The position numbers were made by a program, and so were the translations under genes. From assembly GCA_955652845.1 (NCBI GenBank), contig CATPBY010000052.1:1-5668 (forward strand): a stretch of 5,668 bases of DNA, written 5' to 3'. This document shows, piece by piece, positions 1 through 5,668 of this stretch. The DNA comes from an uncultured Terriglobales bacterium. Its GTDB lineage: Bacteria; Acidobacteriota; Terriglobia; Terriglobales; Acidobacteriaceae. The stretch's first letter is position 1, and each line of letters begins with the position of its first letter. The notes beneath the pieces were generated by a model. That model did no database searches and was not told the DNA's origin. It saw only the letters and a program-made list of their open reading frames with translations.

Positions 1-1203
1 ATCCGGGGCTGAATACTTCGCGGCGTTCTCGAGCAATTGGATAAGGACATCTTTAATGCGATCAACATCAAATCGAATTGTCGGAAGCCCCTCCGGTGCT
101 TCAATTTCCAGAGGGTGGCGAGCAAGCAGTTTGCCAGCCTCGTTGACGGCGCGGTCAATGGCTTCCTGAATATGGTGCTGGTCGCGATGCAGGTCCACCC
201 GATTGGCATCGAACTGGGCCATCTGTGCCGCTTCTTCGACCAGATGGTCGAGCCGGTCGCTTTCCTCGTCAATCACGGTCAGCAGCTCCAGTCGCTGTGT
301 CTGCTCGAGATTGCTTTCGGATAAAAGGCTGGTGACCGAAGCTTTAATCGATGTTAACGGGGTGCGGAATTCATGGGTAACGGAATCGAGCAATGCAGAA
401 CGCAGCTTTTCGCCTTCACGCGCACCCTCGGCGCGCGCCAGCTTTTCGACCGCTCCAGCGCGTTCGATGGCAATCGCGACCAGGCTACCGATCGCTTCCA
501 GGGTTTCGCGAGTCAGAACGCCGCCCGAAACTCCGACCGCGCCCACCGATCGAACCCCCATGCGCAGAGGGATATAACGGATTCGTTTCTCTGCCTCCAC
601 GATAGGCTCGCCGCGGGCGGCGGCGGTGCAAAGCTTCTCATCCTCGAGCCCGCTCATATCGGAACCGGAGCGATAAATATCCGACCGTCCGGCCACGAAA
701 ATTGCCGCCGCGCCGCAGCCGAACGATTCAACTATGAGCTGTGGCAGGGCGTTGAGCAATCCGACCACGTTCTCCGCCACCAGCAGGTGCTGACTGAAGA
801 CGTAAAGACGTTCGACCTCATGGCGCCTCTGCCTGGCATCCATGGCTTCTCGCCGGGCACGCTCCGATAAATGGCTGGCGATGATTGCAGTCACCAGAAA
901 AACGAATAAAGCTATCCAGTTTTGGGTGTCGGCGATGGTAAAGGTTCCGACCGGAGGAAGGAAGAAGTAGTTGAATGCGGCGGCTGCAACCACGGCCGTC
1001 ACCACCGCGTATTCGAGGCCCCAGCTGGCGGAGATAATCAGGACCGCAAGCAGGAAAGTCAGCGCTACCGTCGTCGGATTGACGTGCACCACATGGCGGT
1101 AGAGGGCCACGATCAAGAATACGATCGCAGGCGAGATGGCGAATCGCAGGAAGGTTTGACCGAGTGACCGCTGCACCGGGGCATTGTAGCTGAGGGTCGA
1201 CAA
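1..1203 (-). CDS. Membrane sensor histidine kinase with DUF4118, GAF-like and HisKA domains (KdpD C-terminal-half type), partial at the left edge
   Basis: Translating the minus strand gives an open frame to the window edge, about 401 codons from a TTG at 1203. Residues about 20-112 form four hydrophobic helices typical of DUF4118, the KdpD membrane domain, including NPTTVALTFLLAV and FNYFFLPPVGTFTIAD. An arginine-rich stretch follows (RARREAMDARQRRHE, about 115-128), in the place of the basic cluster after the last helix of KdpD. A GAF-like region spans about 136-250. The HisKA H-box LDSVTHEFRTPLTS carries the phosphoacceptor His277 (codon at 375-373). The N-box LIQLLENAAKYS (Asn codon at 27-25) begins the ATPase domain; the rest lies outside. 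No KdpD or Usp domain precedes the membrane part. No in-frame ATG exists between the upstream stop (1299-1297) and the first helix, so the start must be TTG (1203 or 1224) or GTG (1176), none with a good Shine-Dalgarno. Family is certain; pairing with the neighbouring KdpE is inferred. Confidence 0.93.
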   Translation of the reverse strand, partial: MSTLSYNAPVQRSLGQTFLRFAISPAIVFLIVALYRHVVHVNPTTVALTFLLAVLIISASWGLEYAVVTAVVAAAAFNYFFLPPVGTFTIADTQNWIALFVFLVTAIIASHLSERARREAMDARQRRHEVERLYVFSQHLLVAENVVGLLNALPQLIVESFGCGAAAIFVAGRSDIYRSGSDMSGLEDEKLCTAAARGEPIVEAEKRIRYIPLRMGVRSVGAVGVSGGVLTRETLEAIGSLVAIAIERAGAVEKLARAEGAREGEKLRSALLDSVTHEFRTPLTSIKASVTSLLSESNLEQTQRLELLTVIDEESDRLDHLVEEAAQMAQFDANRVDLHRDQHHIQEAIDRAVNEAGKLLARHPLEIEAPEGLPTIRFDVDRIKDVLIQLLENAAKYSAPD

Positions 1204-1208
1204 CCGGG

Positions 1209-2357
1209 ATGCGCTCGACGACAATAGGCGCGATGGCCCACAAGAGTCCTGAGCAGTGGCTGGAGGAGGCAGCCCCCGAAAAGAAAGAGGGCATCTTCAA
1301 GCTGTTCCTAGGGTATGCGCCTGGTGTGGGTAAGACCTACAGTATGCTCAGCGAGGGCATACGCCGTTATAGCCGGGGCGAAGACGTGGTAGTCGGAGTC
1401 ATCGAAACCCACGGGCGCAAGCCCGTCGCCGAGCTAACCGGAAAGCTCGAAGTTGTGCCCAGGCGCAAGCTGGAATACAAGGGCACACTGTTCGAGGAGA
1501 TGGATGTCGAAGCGATCATTGCCCGCAAACCGCAGGTAGTTCTGGTGGACGAACTGGCGCATACCAACATTGAAGGCAGTAAGCACCCGAAGCGATACCA
1601 GGATGTGATGGAGATCCTCGCTGCGAAGATCGACGTGCTCTCCACCATGAATGTGCAGCATGTCGAAAGTCTCACCCCTACAGTCGAGCGCATCACCGGC
1701 GTGCGAATGCGCGAAACGGTCCCGGATTGGGTGGTGCAGCGCGCAGGTGAGATCGTGATGGCTGATCTCACCCCGCAAGCGCTACAGGTCCGTATGAGAC
1801 GGGGCGATATTTATCCCCTCGATCGGGCGGAGCGCGCCCTGTCCAATTTTTTCCGCCCGGGAAACCTGATCGCGCTGCGCGAGCTGGCCCTGAGACAAGT
1901 GGCGCAGGTGGTGGACAGGACGCTGGAGTCGTACCAGAAGAAGGAGCACCTGGAGCGCAATCTTGGAGTACGGGAGCGGATTGCGGTCTGCATCAGTTCC
2001 AATCCAGCTGCCCAGTACCTCATCGCGCGGGGTGGCCGCATGGCGCATGCCATTGATGCTGAGTTCTACGTGGTTTACGTTGACATAGGCGCCGATAGGC
2101 GCGATGAGGACCGCCGCAGCCTGACCGAAAACATACGCTTCGCGGAAAACCTTGGAGCCACCGTCATCCGCCTGCAAGGGGGCAGCGTGGCCCAGCGCGT
2201 TGCCGAGTTCGTCCGCGAAAAACATATTACCCAGGTGGTTTTCGGGCGCTCCGCTACGAAAGGCCTGCGAAAACATTTCTATCTTTCTGCCATTCAGAGA
2301 TTCCTGCGTGACGCCCCGCCGGTTGACGTGCACATTGTGACCCAGGAACCGAAATAG
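1209..2357 (+). CDS. kdpD: Short KdpD: N-terminal KdpD nucleotide-binding domain plus Usp domain, no kinase half
   Basis: The product has 382 residues, against roughly 900 for a full KdpD such as that of E. coli. Residues about 28-240 are the KdpD domain, with the Walker A-like GYAPGVGKTY (35-44) and Walker B-like VVLVDELAHTN (110-120). Residues about 253-378 are a universal-stress-protein domain, from ERIAVCISSNP to VFGRSATKG, with its usual final strand VDVHIVTQ. The frame then stops, so there are no membrane helices, HisKA or ATPase domain. Short KdpD proteins of this build are known from Anabaena and Deinococcus, so this is probably a functional form rather than a broken gene. The missing half is encoded next door on the other strand. 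A second start at 1233 (MAHKSPEQW) is equally plausible: 1209 has GAGGG at 1192-1196, rather far upstream, and 1233 has only a weak ATAGG. kdpE follows after 4 bases, so co-transcription is likely. It is probably a cytoplasmic regulator of K+ signalling. Confidence 0.93.
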   Translation: MRSTTIGAMAHKSPEQWLEEAAPEKKEGIFKLFLGYAPGVGKTYSMLSEGIRRYSRGEDVVVGVIETHGRKPVAELTGKLEVVPRRKLEYKGTLFEEMDVEAIIARKPQVVLVDELAHTNIEGSKHPKRYQDVMEILAAKIDVLSTMNVQHVESLTPTVERITGVRMRETVPDWVVQRAGEIVMADLTPQALQVRMRRGDIYPLDRAERALSNFFRPGNLIALRELALRQVAQVVDRTLESYQKKEHLERNLGVRERIAVCISSNPAAQYLIARGGRMAHAIDAEFYVVYVDIGADRRDEDRRSLTENIRFAENLGATVIRLQGGSVAQRVAEFVREKHITQVVFGRSATKGLRKHFYLSAIQRFLRDAPPVDVHIVTQEPK

Positions 2358-2361
2358 CCAC

Positions 2362-3069
2362 ATGAAAAACCATCGCCGGATCCTGGTGGTTGATGACGAG
2401 CCGCAGATCACGCGCGTGCTGCGTACAACCTTAACGGCGCAGGGGTACGACCTGCGTGTGGCCAATGACGGGGAAACTGCGCTTGAAATCATGAAAGACT
2501 GGACGCCCGACCTGGTGATCACAGATCTGGTGATGCCACAGATGGATGGCCTCGAACTATGTCGGCGAGTGCGCGCAAAGGCGGAAATGCCGATTATCGT
2601 TCTCTCGGTCCGGGGCGAGGAGCGGACGAAAGTGCGGGCGCTGGACGCCGGCGCCGACGACTATGTCATCAAGCCCTTTGGGATGAGCGAACTGCTGGCC
2701 CGCGTCCGAGCCAACCTTCGACGCACCGCGGTCGACGAACCGGAAGATGCTGGCGTCTTTGAAGAGGGAGATTTCCGCATCGATACTGGCGCGCACACGA
2801 TCGCGATCTGCGGCAGGGAAGTCCGACTGACTCCGAAGGAATTTAATCTCCTTGTCTATCTATCGCGGCACCCTGGGAAAGTAGTGACCCACCGGGCATT
2901 GCTGACTGCGGTCTGGGGGTCCAATGCGACTGAACAACCGGAATACCTGCGCGTGTTCGTGCGCCGACTGCGAAAGAAAATCGAACCGGACGCCGCCTCG
3001 CCGCGCTACATCCTTACCGAGCCGTGGGTCGGATACCGTTTTGAACCTTCTCCAATTAAGCGCTCGTAG
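2362..3069 (+). CDS. kdpE: KdpE response regulator, OmpR/PhoB family
   Basis: The 235-residue product is full length for the family. The receiver domain (about 5-120) shows the acidic pair D11-D12, phosphoacceptor D55 in LVITDLVMPQMDG, S82 in the conserved Ser/Thr position and K104 in YVIKPFGM. The C-terminal winged helix (about 137-228) contains LTPKEFNLLVYLSRHPGKVVTHRALL and ends with the usual YILTEPWVGYRF. In the Kdp system this protein, once phosphorylated by the sensor kinase, activates transcription of the K+ pump genes. The gene starts 4 bases after kdpD, with a weak AGGAA at 2344-2348, and looks translationally linked to it. Its own targets probably include the porin-kdpFA cluster downstream, by family precedent. 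The phosphodonor is uncertain here because the local KdpD lacks a kinase; the divergent histidine kinase is the obvious candidate. Confidence 0.95.
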   Translation: MKNHRRILVVDDEPQITRVLRTTLTAQGYDLRVANDGETALEIMKDWTPDLVITDLVMPQMDGLELCRRVRAKAEMPIIVLSVRGEERTKVRALDAGADDYVIKPFGMSELLARVRANLRRTAVDEPEDAGVFEEGDFRIDTGAHTIAICGREVRLTPKEFNLLVYLSRHPGKVVTHRALLTAVWGSNATEQPEYLRVFVRRLRKKIEPDAASPRYILTEPWVGYRFEPSPIKRS

Positions 3070-3092
3070 CGCCGGGACTTGTTCTTTCTTCG

Positions 3093-3108
3093 CGCAGGGA
3101 TAGCTGCG
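3093..3108 (+). other. Small hairpin after kdpE (5-bp stem)
   Basis: CGCAG (3093-3097) and CTGCG (3104-3108) are perfect complements around a six-base loop. It lies 24 bases after the kdpE stop and follows a pyrimidine-rich run (3079-3090). No U-run follows, so it is not a convincing terminator by itself. The short stem could occur by chance. Confidence 0.3.
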
Positions 3109-3110
3109 AA

Positions 3111-3205
3111 CGGCTGTCCGCCTGTCGAAGGCCCGAGCTTACTCCATCCATGACGACAGAAACCCGTCGAGGCTCGCTCGACCGGACAGCCGAGGGCGGC
3201 TGTCC
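3111..3205. repeat. Three mutually complementary copies of a 9-10 base element, REP-like
   Basis: CGGCTGTCCG lies at 3111-3120, its exact reverse complement CGGACAGCCG at 3183-3192, and CGGCTGTCC again at 3197-3205. The middle copy can pair either with the third copy, giving a perfect 9-bp stem with an AGGG loop (3184-3205), or with the first copy across a 62-base loop that contains another hairpin. The layout fits a REP-like dispersed intergenic palindrome or an alternative-fold RNA leader. A TTTT lies at 3214-3217, several bases after the strong hairpin, so it is an imperfect terminator for kdpDE at best. The repeats are plain in the sequence; their function is not known. Confidence 0.6.
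3166..3182 (+). other. Hairpin between the arms of the REP-like element (6-bp stem)
   Basis: GTCGAG (3166-3171) and CTCGAC (3177-3182) are perfect complements around a five-base loop. The hairpin abuts the middle copy of the CGGACAGCCG element, so it could stack on the neighbouring stem in RNA. No known riboswitch family was recognised. Confidence 0.4.
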
Positions 3206-3270
3206 CGCGAGGATTTTAGCTTGAACTTCGACGCACTCATGCGGCTGCGAAGCCTCGTTACGAATTGTTT

Positions 3271-3283
3271 ATGAATTATTCAT
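3271..3283. promoter_or_regulatory. AT-rich perfect palindrome, candidate operator for the porin-kdp cluster
   Basis: ATGAAT and ATTCAT flank a single central T, a perfect 13-base inverted repeat; ATTCAT is followed directly by a further TCAT. It sits in the most AT-rich patch of the region (about 3261-3293), between TTTAT (3268-3272) and TTTTAC (3289-3294). The E. coli KdpE site upstream of kdpFABC is T-rich, with similar TTTAT and TTTAC words, so KdpE binding is possible. That link is inference: spacing differs and KdpE sites are not usually perfect palindromes, so another dimeric regulator is equally possible. Confidence 0.35.
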
Positions 3284-3289
3284 TCATCT

Positions 3290-3317
3290 TTTACGCGCGA
3301 AGATGTCAACTCTTATT
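3290..3317 (+). promoter_or_regulatory. Weak candidate sigma-70 promoter for the porin-kdp cluster
   Basis: TTTACG (3290-3295) matches 4 of 6 bases of the -35 consensus and CTTATT (3312-3317) matches 3 of 6 of the -10, with 16 bases between. A weak core just downstream of the palindrome is what an activator-dependent promoter would look like, with the palindrome around -40 to -50. The predicted leader would be about 75-80 bases. Support is pattern matching only. Confidence 0.25.
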
Positions 3318-3384
3318 TGGCTTGGCTTTGGGAGCAGGCATGCCCGTGGGGATAATGCGAGTCGGCCTGCGGCCGTAAGACGGC

Positions 3385-3390
3385 AAGGAG
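3385..3390 (+). promoter_or_regulatory. Ribosome binding site that sets the porin start
   Basis: AAGGAG is a strong Shine-Dalgarno sequence 11 bases before the ATG at 3402. It favours that start over the in-frame ATG at 3303. The 3402 start also places the signal peptide at the N-terminus. A 5-bp hairpin with a three-base loop (3363-3375) lies just upstream of it. Confidence 0.7.
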
Positions 3391-3401
3391 AACTTACACT
3401 A

Positions 3402-5066
3402 ATGAATCCATACCCCTCGAAACGCGTATTTCCCAAAAGAGCTGGCCACGGAATCGCCCAGGTTGCACTGGTCGCGGTCTGGCTGGTGCTGCCACTTCAC
3501 AGCCAGGACGCGCCCAGTGTCGCTTCTATAAACACGTCGTCGGCCCCAGAACAACTCTCACAGAAAGAAATGATCAACGAACTGGCGGCCATGAAGAGAC
3601 GCATCGAACAACTGGAAGCCCAACTCAAGAAGCAAGCTGGGGAGGGCGAAGAAACCCGGAGCGCCCATTCCGCGAACACAAGCGTTCCTGCGGCAGCTGC
3701 GGCGAATGCTTTTGCCGCACTCTCTGCTCCCTCCGAAACCCAGGCACAGGGCACGCCGCCTGGCGCTTCGGCGACCGAGCCGGCCAAAACTGAGCCATTT
3801 GCCTTCGCCGACTGGACCTGGCTGAACGGAAACCCGCGAACCAAGGAAGCAGCTTTTGACTCGAAGTTTTTTACGCCCGAAATCAGGGCTGACGTGAACT
3901 ACAACTACGACTTCAATCATCCCAAGGACGACACGATTGGAGGGTCAAGCGAAATATTCAGATCGAACGAGGTCAGCCTTACTCATCTTGGCGTTGGCGG
4001 AGACTTTCACTATGACCACGTGCGGGCGCGGGTGCTGAGCCAGATTGGCCTGTATTCGACCGGCACGCCGCGCAACGACGCCAGCTATTCGCGCGGGCAA
4101 TGGAACCTGGCCGACGCCTACCGCTACGTCACTGAGGCCTATGGGGGCTATCACTGGGACGCGCTGCACGGCGTGAATGTTGATGCCGGCATCTTCCTGT
4201 CGTACATCGGCCTGTTCAGCTTTTACAACTTCGATAACTGGGCTTACCAGCCATCTTATGTGTCCTCGAACACCCCATGGTTTTTTACCGGCATGCGCAT
4301 TCAGGTATTTCCGACTGCGAAGTTGAAGATTGAGCCCTGGATTATTAATGGATGGCAATCCTATGGACGTTACAACGGCAGGTTGGGATTTGGCGGACAG
4401 GTGCTGTATCGCCCGACTGGCTGGCTCTCCATGCTTACCAATAACTACGGGGCGGGCGCCGACGCATTAGGGCTTCCCAACCGCACCCGCTATCACACCG
4501 ACAACAGCGTTGAAGTGAAGTATTACGACCATCCGGAGCGGTTTCTGGACAAAATGGCAGTCTCGCTCACCGGCGACGCAGGCTGTGAAAGTGGCGGCGG
4601 GGTGAGTTGCATGGGCAATCGCAAGAACGCCCAAGGGCAGATCGTGGCCTTCAAGCAGAGTTTCCTGGGCTACATGCTTTATAACCGCTGGTGGTTTCAC
4701 CGCGACCGCTACGGATTTACGCTTGGCGGCGGACAAATCAACAATCCTGGACGTTACTTAGTGCTGTTGCCGCCGATCAACGGCGCGACTGCTACTTCTG
4801 GCACGCCCTACTTCACGGAAAATCCCGGCGATCCGTTCAAGGCCTGGGATATTTCTGCGACTTACGATTACATGCCCAGCCAGTACATTACCTTCCGCTG
4901 GGAGTTCAATCACCGCCATGCCAACGTGCCCTACTTCAGCGGACCCGGCGGGATCACCCCTCCGGGAGGAAACAGCGGCGCTGCGGGATCCGTGATTTCC
5001 GGCTTCCAGCCGGATCTTCGAAAGACCGAGGATCGGGGCACCATGGCGATCCTGGTGAAGTTCTAA
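3402..5066 (+). CDS. Outer-membrane beta-barrel porin, OmpL-like (BBP2/DUF1597 type)
   Basis: From the ATG at 3402 the product has 554 residues. A basic N-terminus and hydrophobic segment (AQVALVAVWLVLPLHS, about 19-34) form a signal peptide, probably cut near residue 34. A heptad-like coiled coil follows (about 52-78, with IEQLEAQLKKQ), then a linker rich in Ala, Pro and Thr to about 125. The rest is rich in aromatic residues with alternating polar and hydrophobic strands and conserved-looking blocks such as NYNYDFNHP, GIFLSYIGLFSFYNFDNW and WEFNHRHANVPYFSG, ending in the terminal Phe of outer-membrane barrels (ILVKF). Two cysteines (395 and 403) bracket a Gly-rich loop and could form a surface disulfide. 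The family call rests on recollection of acidobacterial porins, not a search. Being first in the cluster, 15 bases ahead of the micropeptide and kdpF, suggests co-regulation with K+ uptake. Whether it passes K+ is inferred. Confidence 0.85.
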   Translation: MNPYPSKRVFPKRAGHGIAQVALVAVWLVLPLHSQDAPSVASINTSSAPEQLSQKEMINELAAMKRRIEQLEAQLKKQAGEGEETRSAHSANTSVPAAAAANAFAALSAPSETQAQGTPPGASATEPAKTEPFAFADWTWLNGNPRTKEAAFDSKFFTPEIRADVNYNYDFNHPKDDTIGGSSEIFRSNEVSLTHLGVGGDFHYDHVRARVLSQIGLYSTGTPRNDASYSRGQWNLADAYRYVTEAYGGYHWDALHGVNVDAGIFLSYIGLFSFYNFDNWAYQPSYVSSNTPWFFTGMRIQVFPTAKLKIEPWIINGWQSYGRYNGRLGFGGQVLYRPTGWLSMLTNNYGAGADALGLPNRTRYHTDNSVEVKYYDHPERFLDKMAVSLTGDAGCESGGGVSCMGNRKNAQGQIVAFKQSFLGYMLYNRWWFHRDRYGFTLGGGQINNPGRYLVLLPPINGATATSGTPYFTENPGDPFKAWDISATYDYMPSQYITFRWEFNHRHANVPYFSGPGGITPPGGNSGAAGSVISGFQPDLRKTEDRGTMAILVKF

Positions 5067-5081
5067 GCGCTAGGAGAAACT

Positions 5082-5168
5082 ATGCAGGACATTATCTGGA
5101 TCGCTGTCACGGTTGCATTTTTTCTGATTGCGATTGCTTACGTTCGGTTCTGCGATCGCATTCGCTGA
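5082..5168 (+). CDS. 28-residue single-span membrane peptide ahead of kdpF
   Basis: The ATG at 5082 is preceded by AGGAG at 5072-5076, and the frame ends at TGA 5166-5168. The peptide starts MQDIIW, has one hydrophobic helix (about 4-20, with VAFFLIAIAY) and a short basic tail YVRFCDRIR containing a single Cys. It lies 15 bases after the porin and 10 bases before kdpF, on the same strand. I recall similar short peptides with an R-x-C-D-R tail before kdpF in other kdp operons, but they have no established function known to me. The likely topology is a cytoplasmic tail, by the positive-inside rule. It could be an extra small subunit or assembly factor of the Kdp pump. It is not KdpF itself, which follows and has the usual RPEKF ending. 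Confidence 0.75.
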   Translation: MQDIIWIAVTVAFFLIAIAYVRFCDRIR

Positions 5169-5178
5169 GGCAACGATC

Positions 5179-5268
5179 ATGAATCTTGAATCGACTTTGA
5201 TGCTGGCCGTGAGCGTCCTGTTAGTGATCTACCTGCTGTATGCGTTGTTGCGTCCGGAGAAGTTCTGA
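5179..5268 (+). CDS. kdpF: KdpF, small subunit of the K+-transporting ATPase
   Basis: The 29-residue product has one hydrophobic helix (about 7-23) and ends LLRPEKF, the characteristic tail of KdpF (usually 29-30 residues). GAGG at 5167-5170 gives an 8-base spacing to the ATG. Its stop codon overlaps the kdpA start in TGATG (5266-5270), as expected for tight translational coupling. KdpF is a membrane peptide that stabilises the KdpFABC complex. Length, tail and position directly before kdpA make the call secure. Confidence 0.93.
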   Translation: MNLESTLMLAVSVLLVIYLLYALLRPEKF

Positions 5269-5668
5269 TGACAGTGAATGGCTGGCTCCAGATTCTTGTG
5301 TTTCTGGGCCTGATCTTTGCAGTGACCAAGCCAGTGGGCATATTTATGGCAAAGGTCTTCGATCGCCAGCGCACGTTCCTGGATCCATTCGCCAGGCCCC
5401 TCGAGCGGATCGTCTACCGCGTGACGGGAGTGGACGAAAACCACGACATGCGCTGGACTGAATACGCCTTTGCCATGCTTCTGTTCAGCGCTGCATCCAT
5501 GCTGCTGCTGTATCTCATCGAACGTGTCCAGCAATTTCTTCCCTGGAATCCGCAGAAATTCGGACCCGTAGCTCAAGACCTGGCATTCAACACCGCTGCA
5601 TCCTTCACCACCAACACCAACTGGCAGAACTATTCCGGTGAAAACACGATGAGCTACTTCACCCAGAT
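5268..5668 (+). CDS. kdpA: KdpA, K+-binding and translocating subunit of the K+-transporting ATPase, partial at the right edge
   Basis: The first 133 codons are present and the frame runs off the right edge; family members are usually about 560-600 residues. The N-terminal helix (GWLQILVFLGLIFAVTKPVG) and the amphipathic stretch FARPLERIVYRVTGVD are typical. Residues 108-124 contain the first selectivity-filter loop, with SFTTNTNWQNYSGE close to the E. coli KdpA motif. KdpA is the channel-like inner-membrane subunit that takes up K+ using ATP hydrolysis by KdpB. A ribosome site GGAG (5255-5258) lies inside kdpF. kdpB and kdpC would be expected just beyond the window. Confidence 0.97.
   Translation, partial: MTVNGWLQILVFLGLIFAVTKPVGIFMAKVFDRQRTFLDPFARPLERIVYRVTGVDENHDMRWTEYAFAMLLFSAASMLLLYLIERVQQFLPWNPQKFGPVAQDLAFNTAASFTTNTNWQNYSGENTMSYFTQ

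Larger units (their letters stand above)
3070..3401. other. 332-base noncoding region between kdpE and the porin gene, with hairpins and a candidate promoter
   Basis: No convincing gene lies here. The left part (about 3090-3206) is GC-rich and full of small inverted repeats; the middle (about 3261-3293) is an AT-rich island unlike its surroundings; the right part is the leader of the porin gene. The frame is open from an ATG at 3303 into the porin, but that extension lacks a ribosome site and would bury the signal peptide. The stretch most likely holds the end of the kdpDE transcript and the promoter and leader of the porin-kdp cluster. Confidence 0.7.

Noticed and set aside
37..870. Plus-strand open frames opposite the histidine kinase (37-324, 203-577, 373-870, 393-605)
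   Set aside because: The minus strand encodes an unmistakable kinase with H-box and N-box through this stretch; the plus-strand products show no recognisable domain.
1156..1189. Promoter for kdpD with TTGACC at 1156-1161
   Set aside because: The -35-like word is good, but no acceptable -10 lies at 16-18 bases; the best match (CATTGT) is 20 bases away with 3 of 6 matches.
818..1300. Minus-strand 160-residue frame starting with ATG at 1300
   Set aside because: It is out of frame with the DUF4118 coding sequence, is rich in Arg, Pro and Cys, and overlaps the start of kdpD; it is a shadow of the kinase.
1782..2522. Long minus-strand frame (246 residues) across the end of kdpD and the start of kdpE
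   Set aside because: Both sense-strand proteins are well conserved and the antisense product has no recognisable motif; long antisense frames are common in GC-rich DNA.
3184..3217. Rho-independent terminator for kdpDE at the 9-bp hairpin
   Set aside because: The stem is strong but the next bases are CGCGAGGA, with only TTTT further on, so the immediate U-run is missing.
3070..3260. A known riboswitch (for example the c-di-AMP ydaO type found before K+ transport genes)
   Set aside because: The conserved ydaO core sequences were looked for by eye and not found; the inverted repeats alone do not support a known class. A covariance-model scan would settle it.
3303..3401. Upstream in-frame ATG at 3303 extending the porin by 33 residues
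   Set aside because: It has no Shine-Dalgarno sequence, overlaps the candidate promoter, and would place the signal peptide about 50 residues in; the ATG at 3402 has AAGGAG and a proper signal peptide.

Overview
The window is most of a potassium-responsive Kdp locus. It probably comes from an Acidobacteriota (Terriglobia-like) genome. That assignment is an inference from GC-rich DNA, the style of the KdpD and histidine kinase sequences (for example the NYFFLPPVGTFTIAD stretch), and the short KdpD lacking a kinase half. No rRNA, tRNA, CRISPR array or insertion sequence was seen.

Layout. Positions 1-1203 (minus strand) hold most of a membrane histidine kinase (DUF4118 four-helix membrane domain, GAF-like domain, HisKA, start of the ATPase domain), which runs off the left edge. 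Head-to-head with it at 1209-2357 (plus) is a short KdpD that has only the N-terminal KdpD nucleotide-binding domain and a Usp domain. Next, 4 bases away, is kdpE (2362-3069), an OmpR-type response regulator. A 332-base noncoding stretch follows. It carries several hairpins, a GC-rich element with three mutually complementary copies, an AT-rich perfect palindrome and a candidate promoter. The second cluster then begins: an outer-membrane beta-barrel porin (3402-5066), a 28-residue single-span membrane peptide (5082-5168), kdpF (5179-5268), and the first 133 codons of kdpA (5268 to the right edge). kdpB and kdpC would be expected past the edge.

How the genes may work together. KdpFABC is the high-affinity, ATP-driven K+ uptake pump, and KdpD/KdpE normally sense K+ limitation and switch it on. 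Here the standard KdpD architecture (KdpD domain, Usp, DUF4118, GAF, HisKA, HATPase) is divided between two adjacent, oppositely oriented genes. The short KdpD has no kinase, while the neighbouring kinase has exactly the missing C-terminal half. The simplest reading is that the two proteins act together on KdpE, but this is inferred. The porin at the head of the pump cluster could let K+ cross the outer membrane; this too is inferred from context.

Points most worth a second look are the split and inverted KdpD, the unannotated-type micropeptide between porin and kdpF, and the structured intergenic region with its AT-rich palindrome upstream of the porin-kdp cluster.
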